Shown: positions 1 through 9,814 of the stretch, in pieces
Layout: every line of letters starts with the position of its first letter
Numbering within the stretch: position 1 is the stretch's first letter
Assembly: GCA_003427395.1 (NCBI GenBank)
Contig: BFEA01000014.1
Coordinates: 786,835 to 850,834 of the forward strand
Origin: Chara braunii
Lineage: Eukaryota > Streptophyta > Charophyceae > Charales > Characeae
Length of the DNA: 64,000 nt
Reading direction: 5' to 3'
Made by a program: the position numbers and the translations under genes
The notes under the pieces: generated by a model
Database searches by the model: none
Told to the model about the DNA's origin: nothing
The model's input: only the letters and a program-made list of their open reading frames with translations

Positions 1-186
1 AAAAAAAAAAAAAAAAAAACACAGTATAAGCGACGTTTCCCTGCCAGCATCGAGTAGTACCCTGAGGTCCGTCTCCACTTGGTTATGATGATGAATGGCG
101 AATTTCCAGCAGATTTCGCCGATTTCTCTTTGCTTTTTTTTTTCTTTTTAATATCTCTTGTCTTGCTCACTAAGGTAGTCATTATG

Positions 187-318
187 CATATTTCAGATGA
201 GTTACTAGAACTGGATTAGTATTCATTGACTAATCTAATTTAAACTTCCATTCATATTTCAGATGAGTTAGTGGAGCTGGATTATTATTCATTGACTAAT
301 CTAATCTGAACTTCCATG
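187..318. repeat. 66-bp tandem duplication
   Basis: Two adjacent units (187-252 and 253-318) both begin CATATTTCAGATGAGTTA and share the later stretch ATTCATTGACTAATCTAAT. They differ at scattered positions, so the duplication is not recent. No coding frame is carried. The flanks, including the A-run at 1-19, hold nothing I recognise. Confidence 0.85.
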
Positions 319-474
319 ACCACTTAAGCCATGCATATTTGACAAAGGACGTCTCGTACAGGGAGTTGTAGGAAAGGGAAAGGAAGTTCGTGGTTGTTGC
401 AAGTAAGTTATTTGGTTTGGCTTTGGCGAAAGGAGGGAGGGGAAGTATGTACTACGTATGCATAGGCTAAGTAA

Positions 475-718
475 GAGTAGGGGCTTCGAAGTCACAAGTG
501 TGATAGCAATAGATGCTGAAGAAAAGCATGCACACGTGCTCTTTGTAGTACAAGGTAGAACTATGCACACACACACAATTTCTACAGGGAAAGAGTAGGG
601 GATTCTCTAAGAGTCTAAGTCGAAAGTGCGATAGCAATCCGTGCTGAAAAACAGCACACACACGTGCTGGTTGTAGTTACGAGGTACAACTATGCACACG
701 CACAAGATTTCTACAGAA
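475..718. repeat. Diverged tandem duplication, about 120 bp per unit
   Basis: Unit 475-592 and unit 593-718 both start GAGTAGGGG, continue with GTG(T/C)GATAGCAAT, then an ACACGTGCT stretch, then GTACAACTATGCACAC-like sequence and TTTCTACAG. They differ by many substitutions and small indels. The short reading frames in both are unrelated to known proteins and are probably chance. From about 720 to 1480 I see only unrecognised sequence with GCAGCTGCT-type low complexity. Confidence 0.75.
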
Positions 719-1506
719 TGGATAACTTATGTTTGTTGGAGTATGACCCGTCGCTTATAACGAAAACCCCTACGGTCTGAAGTAGCAGCTGCGAGTAGTT
801 ACAGGTTGCGATTGTTCTAGCTGCCGTAAGCCATTGGCCCATTGGCTGCCGCAGCTACGGCTGCTGCGGACGCTCTCTGTACTGCTTCTGCAATCGTTGC
901 TGGGGGTAATGTTAGGCCACCACAGACCCTCAGCCACTGTTGAAGTTAATGACATTAAAAAAAAATAAAAAATGATTTTTGGTAGTTTTTACAGGTAGTG
1001 GCTGCTGTTGTTAGCTACTGGCGTTTGTTTTTCCACCGATGACTACTGTCATGGTACGATAGATTAATATGATAGCAACTCATGGATTCTAGTATTACTA
1101 GGGACAGAGTTTATGTTGCAGCAGCTGCTACTGCAGGTAACCAGTATGAACAGCAGTGTATCTGCTATTGCAGGTTACATGTATCTGTAGCAGGATAGGC
1201 TGCTGGTTCATGAGCAGTGTATCTTTTTCCATCTACCATGGCTGCATCAATTACTACATGAGAGAGGAAATAGTACGTCCGATTGGTAGTTTGAGAATAA
1301 TTTTCACTCGATCATGGCCTCATGAAACTGACCAAGAATCGCGGCCAAGTACAATCTGAAAGAAAGAGGAACAAATAGCAGACTTCTAAGTGTTCTCTGC
1401 GACTTTCAATCGCAGCCATTGACAACGGTAAAGCTCAGGGGCAGTCAATGGCAGGGTCTCTCCTCCTCCTTCCCCCCCGCCGCCCCTCCCTACAGCTATT
1501 CCCAGC

Positions 1507-1581
1507 AACAGTCCACATCTGCTGACAGTGGCAAGTGCTGATGAGTCCAGCCGAGGAACGGTTAACAGCGGCTTGTCACTG
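1507..1581 (+). ncRNA. Degenerate hammerhead-ribozyme-like sequence
   Basis: The plus strand has the hammerhead box CTGATGA (1538-1544) followed by GTCC (1545-1548), a short loop and GG (1555-1556). The 3' core box is damaged: GGAACGG stands where GGACGAAACGG would be expected. A cleavage-type triplet GTC ends at 1513, preceded by AACA, which can pair with the GGTT after the core except for one mismatch. A separate 10-bp stem, 1526-1535 with 1572-1581 (CAGTGGCAAG and CTTGTCACTG, one G-T pair), encloses the box and may be a competing fold. The hammerhead core order is established knowledge. Calling this a decayed ribozyme is inference, since the missing bases would stop activity. Confidence 0.35.
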
Positions 1582-1600
1582 TTTTTCCGACTTTTTCGTG

Positions 1601-1602
<2 letters not shown>

Positions 1603-1631
<29 letters not shown>

Positions 1632-1653
1632 GTGTCATCCTTGCGCAGGGACC

Positions 1654-1685
<32 letters not shown>

Positions 1686-1704
1686 ACGGATGTCCCGGAG
1701 GACT
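1603..1704 (-). pseudogene. 3'-truncated U6 snRNA copy abutting an A-run
   Basis: Positions 1629-1704 on the minus strand match plant U6 snRNA from its 5' hairpin (GTCC-TCCG-GGAC) through GAAGATTAGCATGG and GCGCAAGGATGACACGCA. The 3' part of U6 (about 25 nt) is absent. In its place the plus strand has 26 A (1603-1628). Upstream of the U6 5' end I see no plant snRNA promoter box (TCCCACATCG type) and no TATA box near -28, so this is probably a pseudogene rather than a gene. The A-run reads as the tail of a plus-strand retroelement joined to U6, or as a T-run on the U6 strand. Confidence 0.8.
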
Positions 1705-2355
1705 GTTATTTTGTTTGGATACCAATGGTGAGGGCCCGTTGCTGATCTACTGACAACAGTTGCCCTTCAATCAGTGTGGCAGCCAGAAGTAAACCCCCCC
1801 CTGTCTTCGTCGTTCAAACCCCCTAGTACCCCTACAATGATGATTAATTTTGAAGTTCATTTACTTTAAAATGCCCCTGACTTTAATCACAATCAGAGAT
1901 CTCTGAAGTTTTCAACCCCCTGATAAGTAGGTCTGGTACAATCATGATTTTTCTTGTATAGAATTGTGCACAGTGAACATGATACGCACGTGGTCGCCCA
2001 CACGCGGAGAAGAAGTGAGGGGTGTTATAGTACATACCGACCATACGTTGGGAACTGATGAGTGTATGCGAACTGCTGAGCGCGGCCATGAGGTGGAAAA
2101 AACTTCAATGACTGGGATTCCTTGTAGGTGCACCATTTATTGACCATGATCTGATCGTGAACGACTTGAAACCCATGATAAGATTCTGATCGTGAACGAC
2201 TTGAATACGAAATTCAATATGTCTGTTGGAACTATATGAACTAGAACTAGTATATTCTTGAGAAAGAGCAGAATCTCGGCACCACGTTTTCACCGTGGTC
2301 GAGGTCGTGTCTAATTTGATCACCTCCATAGTATGCAAATTATGGTCGGGGGTCA

Positions 2356-2624
2356 TTAAACCACCAGTAGCTTTCCCATGTGTCGCCCGCGGGTAGTGCG
2401 TGCCGGCCCGAAAATGAAGACTGGCCACGGATTCCATTTAGTGGCAGCCGCCTGTGGATTTGATTTAGCGGCGGCCGCCCGCGGACTCGATATAGCGGTG
2501 GCCGCCCACGGATTCGATTTAGCGGCGGCCGCCCTTCCGTTTCAGGCAGGGTAACATTTCAGGCCAGCGTGTGACCCGGCGTGCCTCTGAAAAAATAGCT
2601 GGGAAAGGTACTGGTGAGTCTGGT
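2356..2624. mobile_element. Decayed TTAA-flanked MITE, ACCACCAG family (copy a)
   Basis: The left end is TTAA followed by ACCACCAGTAG (2356-2370). The right end near 2597-2624 (ATAGCTGGGAAAGGTACTGG) resembles the well-kept right end of the 50.3 kb copy (ATAGCTGGGCCAAGTACTGG), but the last bases and the TTAA have decayed. The interior holds a GC-rich minisatellite. The family call rests on better copies at 7.3, 47.3 and 50.3 kb. Confidence 0.5.
2429..2536. repeat. 27-bp minisatellite, four units, with NotI-type sites
   Basis: Four consecutive 27-bp units begin at 2429, 2456, 2483 and 2510. Each reads roughly GGATTCGATTTAGCGGCGG followed by CCGCCCGC. Two units contain GCGGCCGC. The first unit is the most diverged. 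A 27-bp period would be nine codons, but no convincing protein repeat results. Confidence 0.85.
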
Positions 2625-2689
2625 GGATGAAATGTTTGTTTTATGTTTATAAATTTATTCTATTTGCCTACTAGTTCCTTTTCTCTTTC

Positions 2690-4088
2690 AAAAAAATGGA
2701 GGCAATCCCATTCAGGTGCAGTTCCTTCTTCATCCGAAAAGAACGCCCAGAAGCCAAGGAAAGATAGATCAAATTTGGAAAAACATGCAACCCCTGAAAC
2801 AGACAACTCAAACAGCCCTGCCTCTGTCATCAAAAGGAAGAACCTCAAGCTGATCCAGGTGGAGTTAGTGGCCAGTGGCCGGTACCCGCAGAGATGCTCA
2901 TCGCCAATCGCATCCACCCCAACTCCTTCATCCAAATCTCATCAGTCTTCCCAAACTCCATCCTCGTGAAGAATTCCAGAGAACCTCATCTCAACAGGGG
3001 GCGAGCACCATCATCACCCTGAAATTTCGTGCCCTCACAAGAATTCCAGTCTCCATCCTCGAGGAGGTGAACCAGTGCTACCCAATGCCAATCGCGCCAA
3101 AGTTTGCCCTCATAAGCCGGTACCCATCAAACAGTCTAAACTACCCAACGCCAATCACATCTGATGAGATCCCCCTAGCCGGCATGGTCAAGCAGCCCTA
3201 TTCCATCCCCCTCTCCGTCCTTGAGAAGAATCATTTCATGCCCCTTGCCCCCTACTTCAAAACAAATCCCCCAAAACTCTATAAGATGCTCCACTTGGCC
3301 ATCCCATGGGGCTCCTGTTCAAAACTCTGACCAACCTCTTGGAAAAACCAAAGAAATCCTGAAGGAGTAAAAGAGCGAATCTTCGAAGATACCCTCCCGC
3401 TCTCTCCACAACACAGATGGGAAAGGAGAGGACAACACCTCTCCGCTGTGAAGAGAAATAGCATTGCCCTCATTTATACCAAAACCCCTCCCTCCTGTCC
3501 TTGAGCTGCCCCCGTCGAGAGGAGCCCCCTTCTCCTCAATGACCCCAGCTCAGGACAAGCCCTCTAGCGGACCACCGCTCCCTCAAAAACAAGCAGTTCC
3601 CACCAAAAGCCTGTCCCTGCAGAGCAACGGTCCCCCAACCCCCCATCCCAACCCTCTCCATGTTTGAACAGCCCCCCGAGGACAACCTGAAAACCACCTC
3701 CTTCCTCCACCCCTTCTCTCCACGACACCAAGGGGAAAAGAGAGGACAACACCTCTCCATCATGAAGAGAAACAGATTTGCCCTCACTTTGATCAAACCC
3801 CCCCCCCTCTTGTGCTTGAGCTGCACGCATCAAGAGGCGACCCCTTCCCCTTATTGCCCCCAGCTGATGACAAGCCCCCTAGCGAACCACCACTCCTCAA
3901 GGACGAGCAGTTCCCACCAAAAGCCAGTCCCCGCAGAACGGTGGTCCCCCCGATCTCCATCCCAACCCTCTCCGTGTGGAATGGCCTCCTGAGGACAACC
4001 CTGAAAAACCACCTTTCCATCACCAAACGAAAAATAGAATCAGTCTACTCCCCTGCATACTCATTTTTTGAGTCGAAATTTAGAAAAG
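2690..4088 (+). pseudogene. Broken proline/serine-rich coding region of unknown function
   Basis: Consecutive plus-strand frames read as compositionally similar, Pro-, Ser- and Lys-rich protein separated by stops and frameshifts: 2643-2969, 2875-3330, 3464-3667 and 3812-4096. The nucleotides 3401-3714 and 3715-4020 are diverged tandem copies (period about 312 bp). In the 3464 and 3812 frames both copies encode the pattern VLEL..SRG.PF....PA.DKP, which suggests ancestral coding in that frame. I recognise no domain. It could be the first ORF of a retroelement or a repetitive structural protein. The longer minus-strand frames over the same region are probably antisense shadows. Confidence 0.4.
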
Positions 4089-4096
4089 AATTTTAG

Positions 4097-4400
4097 CTAG
4101 GCTACCAGCCGGGCTGCCCGGGTCACCCTACTTTCCCGGGCGGCCCGGCCGTGCAAGGACAAGGAAAGGTCCCACCCCCCAAAAAAAACAAAACGAAAAT
4201 CCAAAAACTCCCAAGTATGTTATGCAGAAAAATAAACTGAACAACTTTTGCCTCAGGGTCACATCGAAATTCTTTACCAAATTCAAAATAAAAATTTTTA
4301 ATTAAAAATTAATAAATTATTTATTAAGAATCGTTATTATTTTTTTAATTTCTTTTTGGCCCGGCCGGGCAAGTGGACCTGGGCCACTCTGGTAGCCTAG
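4097..4400. mobile_element. hAT-like MITE with perfect 8-bp target duplication
   Basis: The element is bounded by a perfect 12-bp inverted repeat, CTAGGCTACCAG at 4097-4108 and CTGGTAGCCTAG at 4389-4400. Both sides carry the identical 8-bp direct repeat AATTTTAG (4089-4096 and 4401-4408). The ends are rich in CCCGGG and GGCCCGGCCG tracts and the middle is A/T-rich with no coding capacity. An 8-bp target duplication is characteristic of the hAT superfamily (also P elements); assignment to hAT is inference, since the 304-bp element has no transposase. Confidence 0.88.
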
Positions 4401-4408
4401 AATTTTAG

Positions 4409-5045
4409 CCAATTATTGTTTAATGATTGGGATCAAGATGCACGAAAACTAGAAATTTCAAAACCGAAGGGCCTACCTCTTGGATTTTAGCCTCGAATCA
4501 AAATTCAGAAAATCAATCGAGATTCTTTCAAAAATAGGGAATCGATTATGAAACTAAAGAAAAGACATGTAATTAAGAGAAAAACATACGAATTCAGGTT
4601 TAGATATCCAAAAAGGGTTTTCAAAATAGATTCTCAAACCTCAGTTTGAGAAGCGTTTAGCGAAGTATTAACACATATTTGAGAAAAATTCAAAGAATCA
4701 CTCAGACAGTAAATCAGGAAATACTAGGTAGATGACTAATTCGACAATTAATTCTGTATGAGAGAACCATAACAATTCTAAATTCAGATCACGAATCCAA
4801 CAAGAACAATTACAAACTACCGATTGAGATCAACTTAAGAACTCAGGATTGCCATCCAATAAATTTTCTAAGAAATTCCCATATCAAGAAAAAGAAAACA
4901 AGACATAAAACCCAAACACAACAGAAATAGGTCATGCCTCAAGAGTTACTGACGGCCAATCATCCATCACAACCACGCTCAGGAATAGGCTTCTGCACCC
5001 ACAAGCGGTTAACAGGCCACGCTCAGGAATAGGCTTCACAAGCGG
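4409..5045. other. Unrecognised A/T-rich spacer with a short direct repeat
   Basis: No gene is visible. Near its end the phrase CACGCTCAGGAATAGGCTTC occurs twice (from about 4975 and 5018), each time followed by CACAAGCGGTTAACAGG. This is a 40-bp duplication immediately left of the TTAA element that follows, so part of that element's end was duplicated. Confidence 0.7.
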
Positions 5046-5443
5046 TTAACAGGGACCCCCACTTTTTGGCCCTAGGTAACAATGGATGATCCTGAATGAT
5101 CCTGAATTTAGGGTTTTTTTTGTGTTGTTTTGGATTTTTTCTTTTTGCCTGTTTTTTTATTTGGACAAGCTTTCTGTGTGTCAAATTTAATGGCGTTTGG
5201 AGTATTAGAATTTAAGTTGTGAAGAGTGGTGAAAATTGTGAAAATGTGATGACGTTTTTTTTGCTAAAATGTCATGAAAATGCACTTTTGGCTTGCTGTT
5301 TCATATGTTTTTAATTTTTGTTTTCTTGTTTTGTTTTTTTAATATGTTAGCAAGAAGTGCACTCTATACATCGGTGTGAAGTTTGTTTAAAATGGCCTTA
5401 TGGTTTTCTTACAAATTGAGGCGAAAAATGGGGGGTCGGTTAA
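5046..5443. mobile_element. TTAA-flanked MITE, CAGGGACCCCC family (copy 1)
   Basis: TTAA at 5046-5049 is followed by CAGGGACCCCCACTTTTTGG. On the right, GCGAAAAATGGGGGGTCGG precedes TTAA at 5440-5443. The two ends are inverted repeats apart from small indels. TTAA on both sides fits the target preference of piggyBac-type transposons; the ends differ from the ACCACCAG family, so this is a second TTAA family. The interior is T-rich and noncoding. A shorter relative is at 14912-15058. Confidence 0.75.
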
Positions 5444-6119
5444 CCTTTTCTCCTACCCAACGATCTAAAGGCCACTTGATCAAGAAAAACGAGAGACGGA
5501 GTAAAGGGCAAGTATAGGAAATCCCCCACCATCGACCCCCCACTCGCCCCACCCACCTTCTCCTCAGCATACTCCCCATTCCACTCCACTGCAACCCACA
5601 ACCTGCCATCACACGCCCCCCTCCTACCTTGCCTCCACGAAATCTCCCACGCACGCCATCGCAGTTTTACGCCCCATCGCGCGGCCTCGCAGAATTCCGC
5701 CGTAAGCTTACCTAAGCATTTCGCGGTTTCACACCATAGCGGGCAGCAGTATCGGAAACTCAAACCCCTCCTGGTTGTTTCCTTTTTCTTGTTTTCTCTT
5801 GAGGACATGGGGCTACTGTTTCTTTTTTCCTTCCCCAAACGTCCTTTTTTCTTTTTTCTACGTCGCATAAATATACAAATAACGAAATTCTCTGTAAATT
5901 GGTGGAACACTTTGCATCAACCTTCTGCGGTTGCCAATTTGGTACATCAATACATCTCTCTATGCTGATAGCCTGATAGGCTGATATCCATCTTTCTGAT
6001 GTTTACTAGCTCTTTGTTATTAACTTTGATTTTTCTTCTGATAGAAACACCACAGTTCATCCTATCTTTATAGTTATTCAATCAAAAAGCGGTTCTTTTC
6101 TTCTTTTGAAACTTCAGTT
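5444..6119. other. No recognisable gene; mildly C-rich then T-rich DNA
   Basis: A minus-strand open frame of 156 codons (5440-5910) covers this stretch. It starts in a TIR element, has Lys/Arg-rich and Trp-rich low-complexity composition and matches nothing I know. I regard it as chance. The end of the stretch (6080-6118) is T-rich and leads into the LINE-tail motif that follows. Confidence 0.5.
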
Positions 6120-6240
6120 TTGGGGTGCCCACTTAATGAGGTGATAAGAGCATCCCCTTTTAAGTGGGTCCCTGTGTTGAAGGCTGAGCCTCCATCTATT
6201 GGTGGGGAGCTGCACCTGCTGGAATTTGGGTCCAGCGTCA
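6080..6240 (-). mobile_element. LINE-tail fragment with three stem-loops
   Basis: Written on the plus strand this piece has SL1 (CCCACTTAA 6128-6136 pairing with TTAAGTGGG 6160-6168, apex GTGATAAGAGCAT), SL2 (CTCC...GGAG around ATCTATTGGTG) and SL3 ending GGGTCCAGCG near 6236. The same three parts occur in sense orientation just before the A-tail of the LINE at 47.85-50.87 kb. This copy therefore reads as a 5'-truncated tail of that family on the minus strand; the T-rich run before 6118 would be its A-tail. Confidence 0.65.
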
Positions 6241-7080
6241 CTGTACAATACAATGTGAACAAACATGTTTTAATAGTTTATAGCGACTACAGTCTGCTTA
6301 TACGATCTGGGCAGTGACCAGCCCAGTGCTCTTTCAGTCTCATTCCCTTTCTACCATCCCGTAAATGTCCCTGTCTCAGTGTTGCAACTCTGAGCAGTTT
6401 GCCTGCCACCAGCTGCATTTGTTAACTGTCATGATATGTCTTGGCTGTCATGATATGTCTTGATTGCATTGAGAGATCCTACTCACAGAAGGCTGTCTGC
6501 TACCAGCAGCATTTGTTCTCTATCGTAGTATGTCTCGATTGCGCACTGAGAAATCCGGCTGATGCAGGTTCAGAGATCCATTGCACACGTTGTCCTTCGC
6601 CAGTAGGGTATACTCCCGTCACCTGTCCTCCATGTATCCACCTACATTTCTACATTGATCAGGCATGAGGGAGATACTTGCTTGGGTGCCATATGGCTGC
6701 AGGGTCTTGGGTAAGGACTCGGGGTGGAGTAGCGAGGCCAGGGAGGGGGGCAAGGGGGGGGGGCGCAGGGAGGGGCTGTGATGGGAACTAGGGTCGTCTA
6801 TTCCTGCTGCGAGACGAGGACAAAGTTGGTTTGTTGGAAGGAAAAGGCGAAGTATTCCCGTGGCAGATGCTCCCATTGCCACTCCGTGCTAAGCCAGGGT
6901 TTTCACTGAAGCCGATTGTTTTCGTCGAATTGACAAAGCCGCTCTTCTCTATCCACGCAGAGGGAGCAGAAGTTAGCTAAGAGGTCGGTACGCTTGACTG
7001 CATCTGTGTCCTTTATTTCCGAACGAAAAACCTTGAGGCCGATCCTCACATACAACGCAGAAGCACTGGGGCCATAACCC
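6241..7080. other. No recognisable gene
   Basis: Contains two loosely similar stretches with GTCATGATATGTCT and GTAGTATGTCTCGATTG (about 6428-6545) and a G-rich tract at 6736-6775. The minus-strand frame at 6903-7277 overlaps LINE-tail motifs and is not supported as a protein. Confidence 0.4.
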
Positions 7081-7220
7081 AGCTGCAGCTTGTGCTGGAA
7101 AACGGGTCCAGCATCCTGTTGAAAGTGATAAGAGGCAATCTCAGCAGTAGGCCTCTCCCTTGAGACTGCTCCAATCACATTGGCAGGGAGCAACACCTGC
7201 TGCAAAATGGGTCCAGCGTC
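7081..7220 (-). mobile_element. LINE-tail fragments (one two-hairpin copy, one single)
   Basis: Plus-strand text at 7168-7220 shows SL2 (GCTCC...GGAGC around AATCACATTGGCAG) followed by CACCTGCTGC and GGGTCCAGCGTC. Just before it, 7090-7118 holds a separate SL3 copy (GCTGGAAAACGGGTCCAGC). Both are older copies of the motif found at the 3' end of the LINE family in this window, in the orientation that corresponds to a minus-strand LINE. Confidence 0.55.
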
Positions 7221-7282
7221 CATTGCACTACAGTCTCTCCCGGTAGCGAGTATCTCGTGTCCATTGCTTCCATGCAATATAT

Positions 7283-7645
7283 TGTTTCCTGAGTCCAGCT
7301 CACGTGTGCGTGCTGAGGTCCACCCATAATGTTAAACCACCAGAATGTTTCCCCGCTATGAAAACAAATATGCAGCTTGTATATCGGCGCAACTTTCGGG
7401 GCTCGGCCTCCGAAGCAAAATGGCCGGCAGCAGCAGCCAAAAGGAGGGCCATGCCGGTTCGTTTTTGTTTTTTCCCCAGTGCGTTTTGAGGCTCAGCAAG
7501 GAAAGGGTCAAAAGTACTGGTGGTTTAAATGATCGTAGTAGCTGGGCACATTCTTGTGGGTCTTTCGCTTCTTCCAACTTGAAGTCGTTCTTCATGCCTT
7601 CCAATGCCTCCTGGGTCTTAGCTCTCATCATCTCATGAGCATAGG
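7283..7645 (-). pseudogene. Exon-like minus-strand frame interrupted by a MITE
   Basis: Read on the minus strand, a splice-acceptor-like CCCTGCTTGGCAG (ending near 7646) is followed by an open frame with charged, protein-like composition (YAHEMMRAKTQEALEGMKND, then KLEEAKDPQECAQLL). The frame runs into the MITE at 7528. If the MITE plus one TTAA is ignored, the frame continues without shift on the far side as NIMGGPQHAHVSWTQ, down to about 7283. That continuity supports real coding before insertion. I do not recognise the protein. What it loses now is a normal C-terminal part. Confidence 0.45.
7332..7528. mobile_element. TTAA-flanked MITE, ACCACCAG family (copy b)
   Basis: TTAA (7332-7335) plus ACCACCAG at the left, and AGTACTGGTGGT plus TTAA (7525-7528) at the right. 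The 189 bp between are noncoding, with a GGCCGGCAGCAGC-type GC-rich centre. It lies inside an exon-like frame on the minus strand. Confidence 0.85.
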
Positions 7646-8491
7646 TGTCTGCCAAGCAGGGACAAAGTCATAGACCATTCCTCTTCTGAAACAGAGAGGA
7701 ATTGTGGCTCCCAACTGCGCAAGCCTACCTCCCAGTCGAGAGCACTGTCGCTACACTGCGGCTAGACGGACAGGCCCGGCCAGTAGCGCATCGTTGGGGG
7801 GATGATTTGGAGGCAGGCAGGCCTAGTGCTTCTGGGTCGCCTGTTATCATCAAGCCTCGTGCCAATCCCCTCCTCCCTCCTCCGCAGTGATGTAGCCGTC
7901 ATAGAGGTGAAGTAGTCACCATGTGCAGCTGAGGGGAGGCGGCAACAAGATACAGATTACACAGGCCTCCTCCCTCCTTCGTGCTGGAGGAAGTAGCCAT
8001 CACTGACGGAAAATTCGAATGGAAAACAGTTTGTGAGAAAACATTGGAATCAGAATGGTTCTTAGTCTTTGAAAGGGAAAGAACACCATGGGAAAAAAAA
8101 AACCATGAAGGGTAGAAAGTTCTAGAAACTGAGATTCACATGCAGTAGGCCTCACATGGACACAGAGGTACAAGGGATGGTGGATAGCTTTGTTGTGAGT
8201 GGACTTCAATGTGGTGCCAAACTCCTACCTTCGAGGTAAGCCTTTTTCCTCTGAAGACCTCATGCTATCGTCGCTAAGCATGCGCACAGAGACATTCATC
8301 AGTCGTCTCCCTATTAGGGAAACGTCTGACAGATAAGGCTTCTTCATTGACTACTCAATCTCCATAGTTCAGAGCAACGCTTTGCTGCTTGGTCTCTATG
8401 TCTGTGTGCAAGGGTGAACAACCCAAGTAGGAACGCAGAAGCCACACACTCACTCATGCCGGCTCGTTGCAACACATGCGATGATTGCAAC
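7646..8491. other. No recognisable gene
   Basis: Mixed-composition DNA upstream (in minus-strand terms) of the exon-like frame. It could contain intron or earlier exons, but I see no supported splice pairs or conserved protein. Confidence 0.4.
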
Positions 8492-8716
8492 TTCAATGAC
8501 AAGTGCTAACTCCGGGAACCGCGGTAACCAGGTGAGTCGATAGCAAAAGTGATGCAAGCCAGGCGCTTCGACAACTTAAAGCGCCACTTCCCCTCCATTT
8601 AACCTTCAATGACAAGTGCTAACTCCGGGAACCGCGGTAACCAGGTGAGTCGATAGGAAAAGTGATGCAAGCCAGGCGCTTCGACAACTTAAAGCGCCAC
8701 TTCCCCTCCATTTTTT
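8492..8716. repeat. 113-bp near-perfect tandem duplication
   Basis: Units 8492-8604 and 8605-8716 both begin TTCAATGACAAGTGCTAACT and end CGCCACTTCCCCTCCATTT. I see one internal difference (GATAGCAAAAG versus GATAGGAAAAG) plus the ends, so this is a recent duplication. Confidence 0.95.
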
Positions 8717-9239
8717 TCTCCAAACCAGGTCCAACTGACTGCTCCAAGGAGCTCCGCCGAGCGCCCCTTCCTCTGCTTGGTCCAATCTTCTTTTGTTCCT
8801 GGCAGGTTCAACTAACGCCTGCAGAACAACAATGATACTAAAAAAAAAGACTGTTGCGAACAGGTTCATAATTGGAGTCCTGACACAGGATCAACAGCTG
8901 CCAGGCTGAAACACGCCATCCAATTGAGGCAGAACCATCTCACCCCTTTGGCTAAGAAGCCCGCTTTACCCTCTTCCCTTCCCAGCTTCCCAGCCAGTCA
9001 ACGATTGTCAATCTGACGCAAACCAAGTGTAATCTGAAAAAGTTGAGCTCTCAAGGAGGACTGATGTCGATGAACAGTATCATTTCTCTGCTTCCGGAGA
9101 AACAATAGCAGCACGCGGCTCTAACAGACTACATGTGTGTGCGTCTATGTGAGATGTGTGTGGAAACACATTGAATAGCAGCCTCAGTTAAGCATAACTG
9201 CACTCCGATCAGTACTCCCTTAGGAGACGCCCATGCTGC

Positions 9240-9640
9240 CATGCATAAAGACTCGGAGACGGTTACCACACAGTTCTTGAGTGGACAGAACAGCAAACAA
9301 CAGAAACGCGAGTACAAGATTGAAGAGAACACAAGAAAGTAGCAGACAAACAGGCTCACACGGCAGGGAGAATGCAACAAACACCAGACAAGAAGCACCC
9401 AGGAAAAAGCAGCAAGGCAACACATAAGCTGGACGGGATGGGGGAGGCTGGCGGGCACGAGGGCGGGGGGAGGGTAGACAACACACAAGTACATAACGCA
9501 AGGAAAAGGCAACAACCAGGGCACAAGAAAAAGAGTACGAAAAGAATGCACTCACCAGAAAAAAACAAAAAGTCCCACCGAACTCGAAAAGTAACCCAGC
9601 AGAGCCCGAGGAGTCAGAATTAGGGTTTAGGGTTTAAGAG
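9240..9640. repeat. Copy of the interspersed repeat related to the 11-15 kb family, ending in telomere-type repeats
   Basis: The stretch around 9430-9600 (GGGGGAGGCTGGCGGGCACG, then GGGTAGACAACACACAAGTA and runs of AAAAACAAAAAG) resembles the leading parts of repeats at 14.35-14.70 and 24.24-24.33 kb. Minus-strand frames here are cysteine- and leucine-rich by composition and are not genes. At 9618-9636 there is ATTAGGGTTTAGGGTTTAAG, two TTTAGGG-type units. Confidence 0.45.
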
Positions 9641-9814
9641 GACCAGAGGGGGAGGGAGGAAAGGTAACAGCTAAACGGGTGAGGGTGGAGGGAGCTAGGG
9701 GGGCAAGGGTTTTGGGGCTTTAGATACAAGAGATAGCTTTGTGGGGGGAGTTTTTAAGTGGTAGCATTAGCCCTATCCACCTTGTCCAGTTTTTCTTCAG
9801 TAGAATTGTGCAAA

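Noticed and set aside
2105-2437. Minus-strand open frame of 110 codons
   Set aside because: Overlaps the left end of a decayed MITE and has no recognisable motif or conserved copy.
5440-5910. Minus-strand open frame of 156 codons
   Set aside because: Starts in low-complexity K/R-rich sequence and ends in a TIR element; no motif and no second copy.
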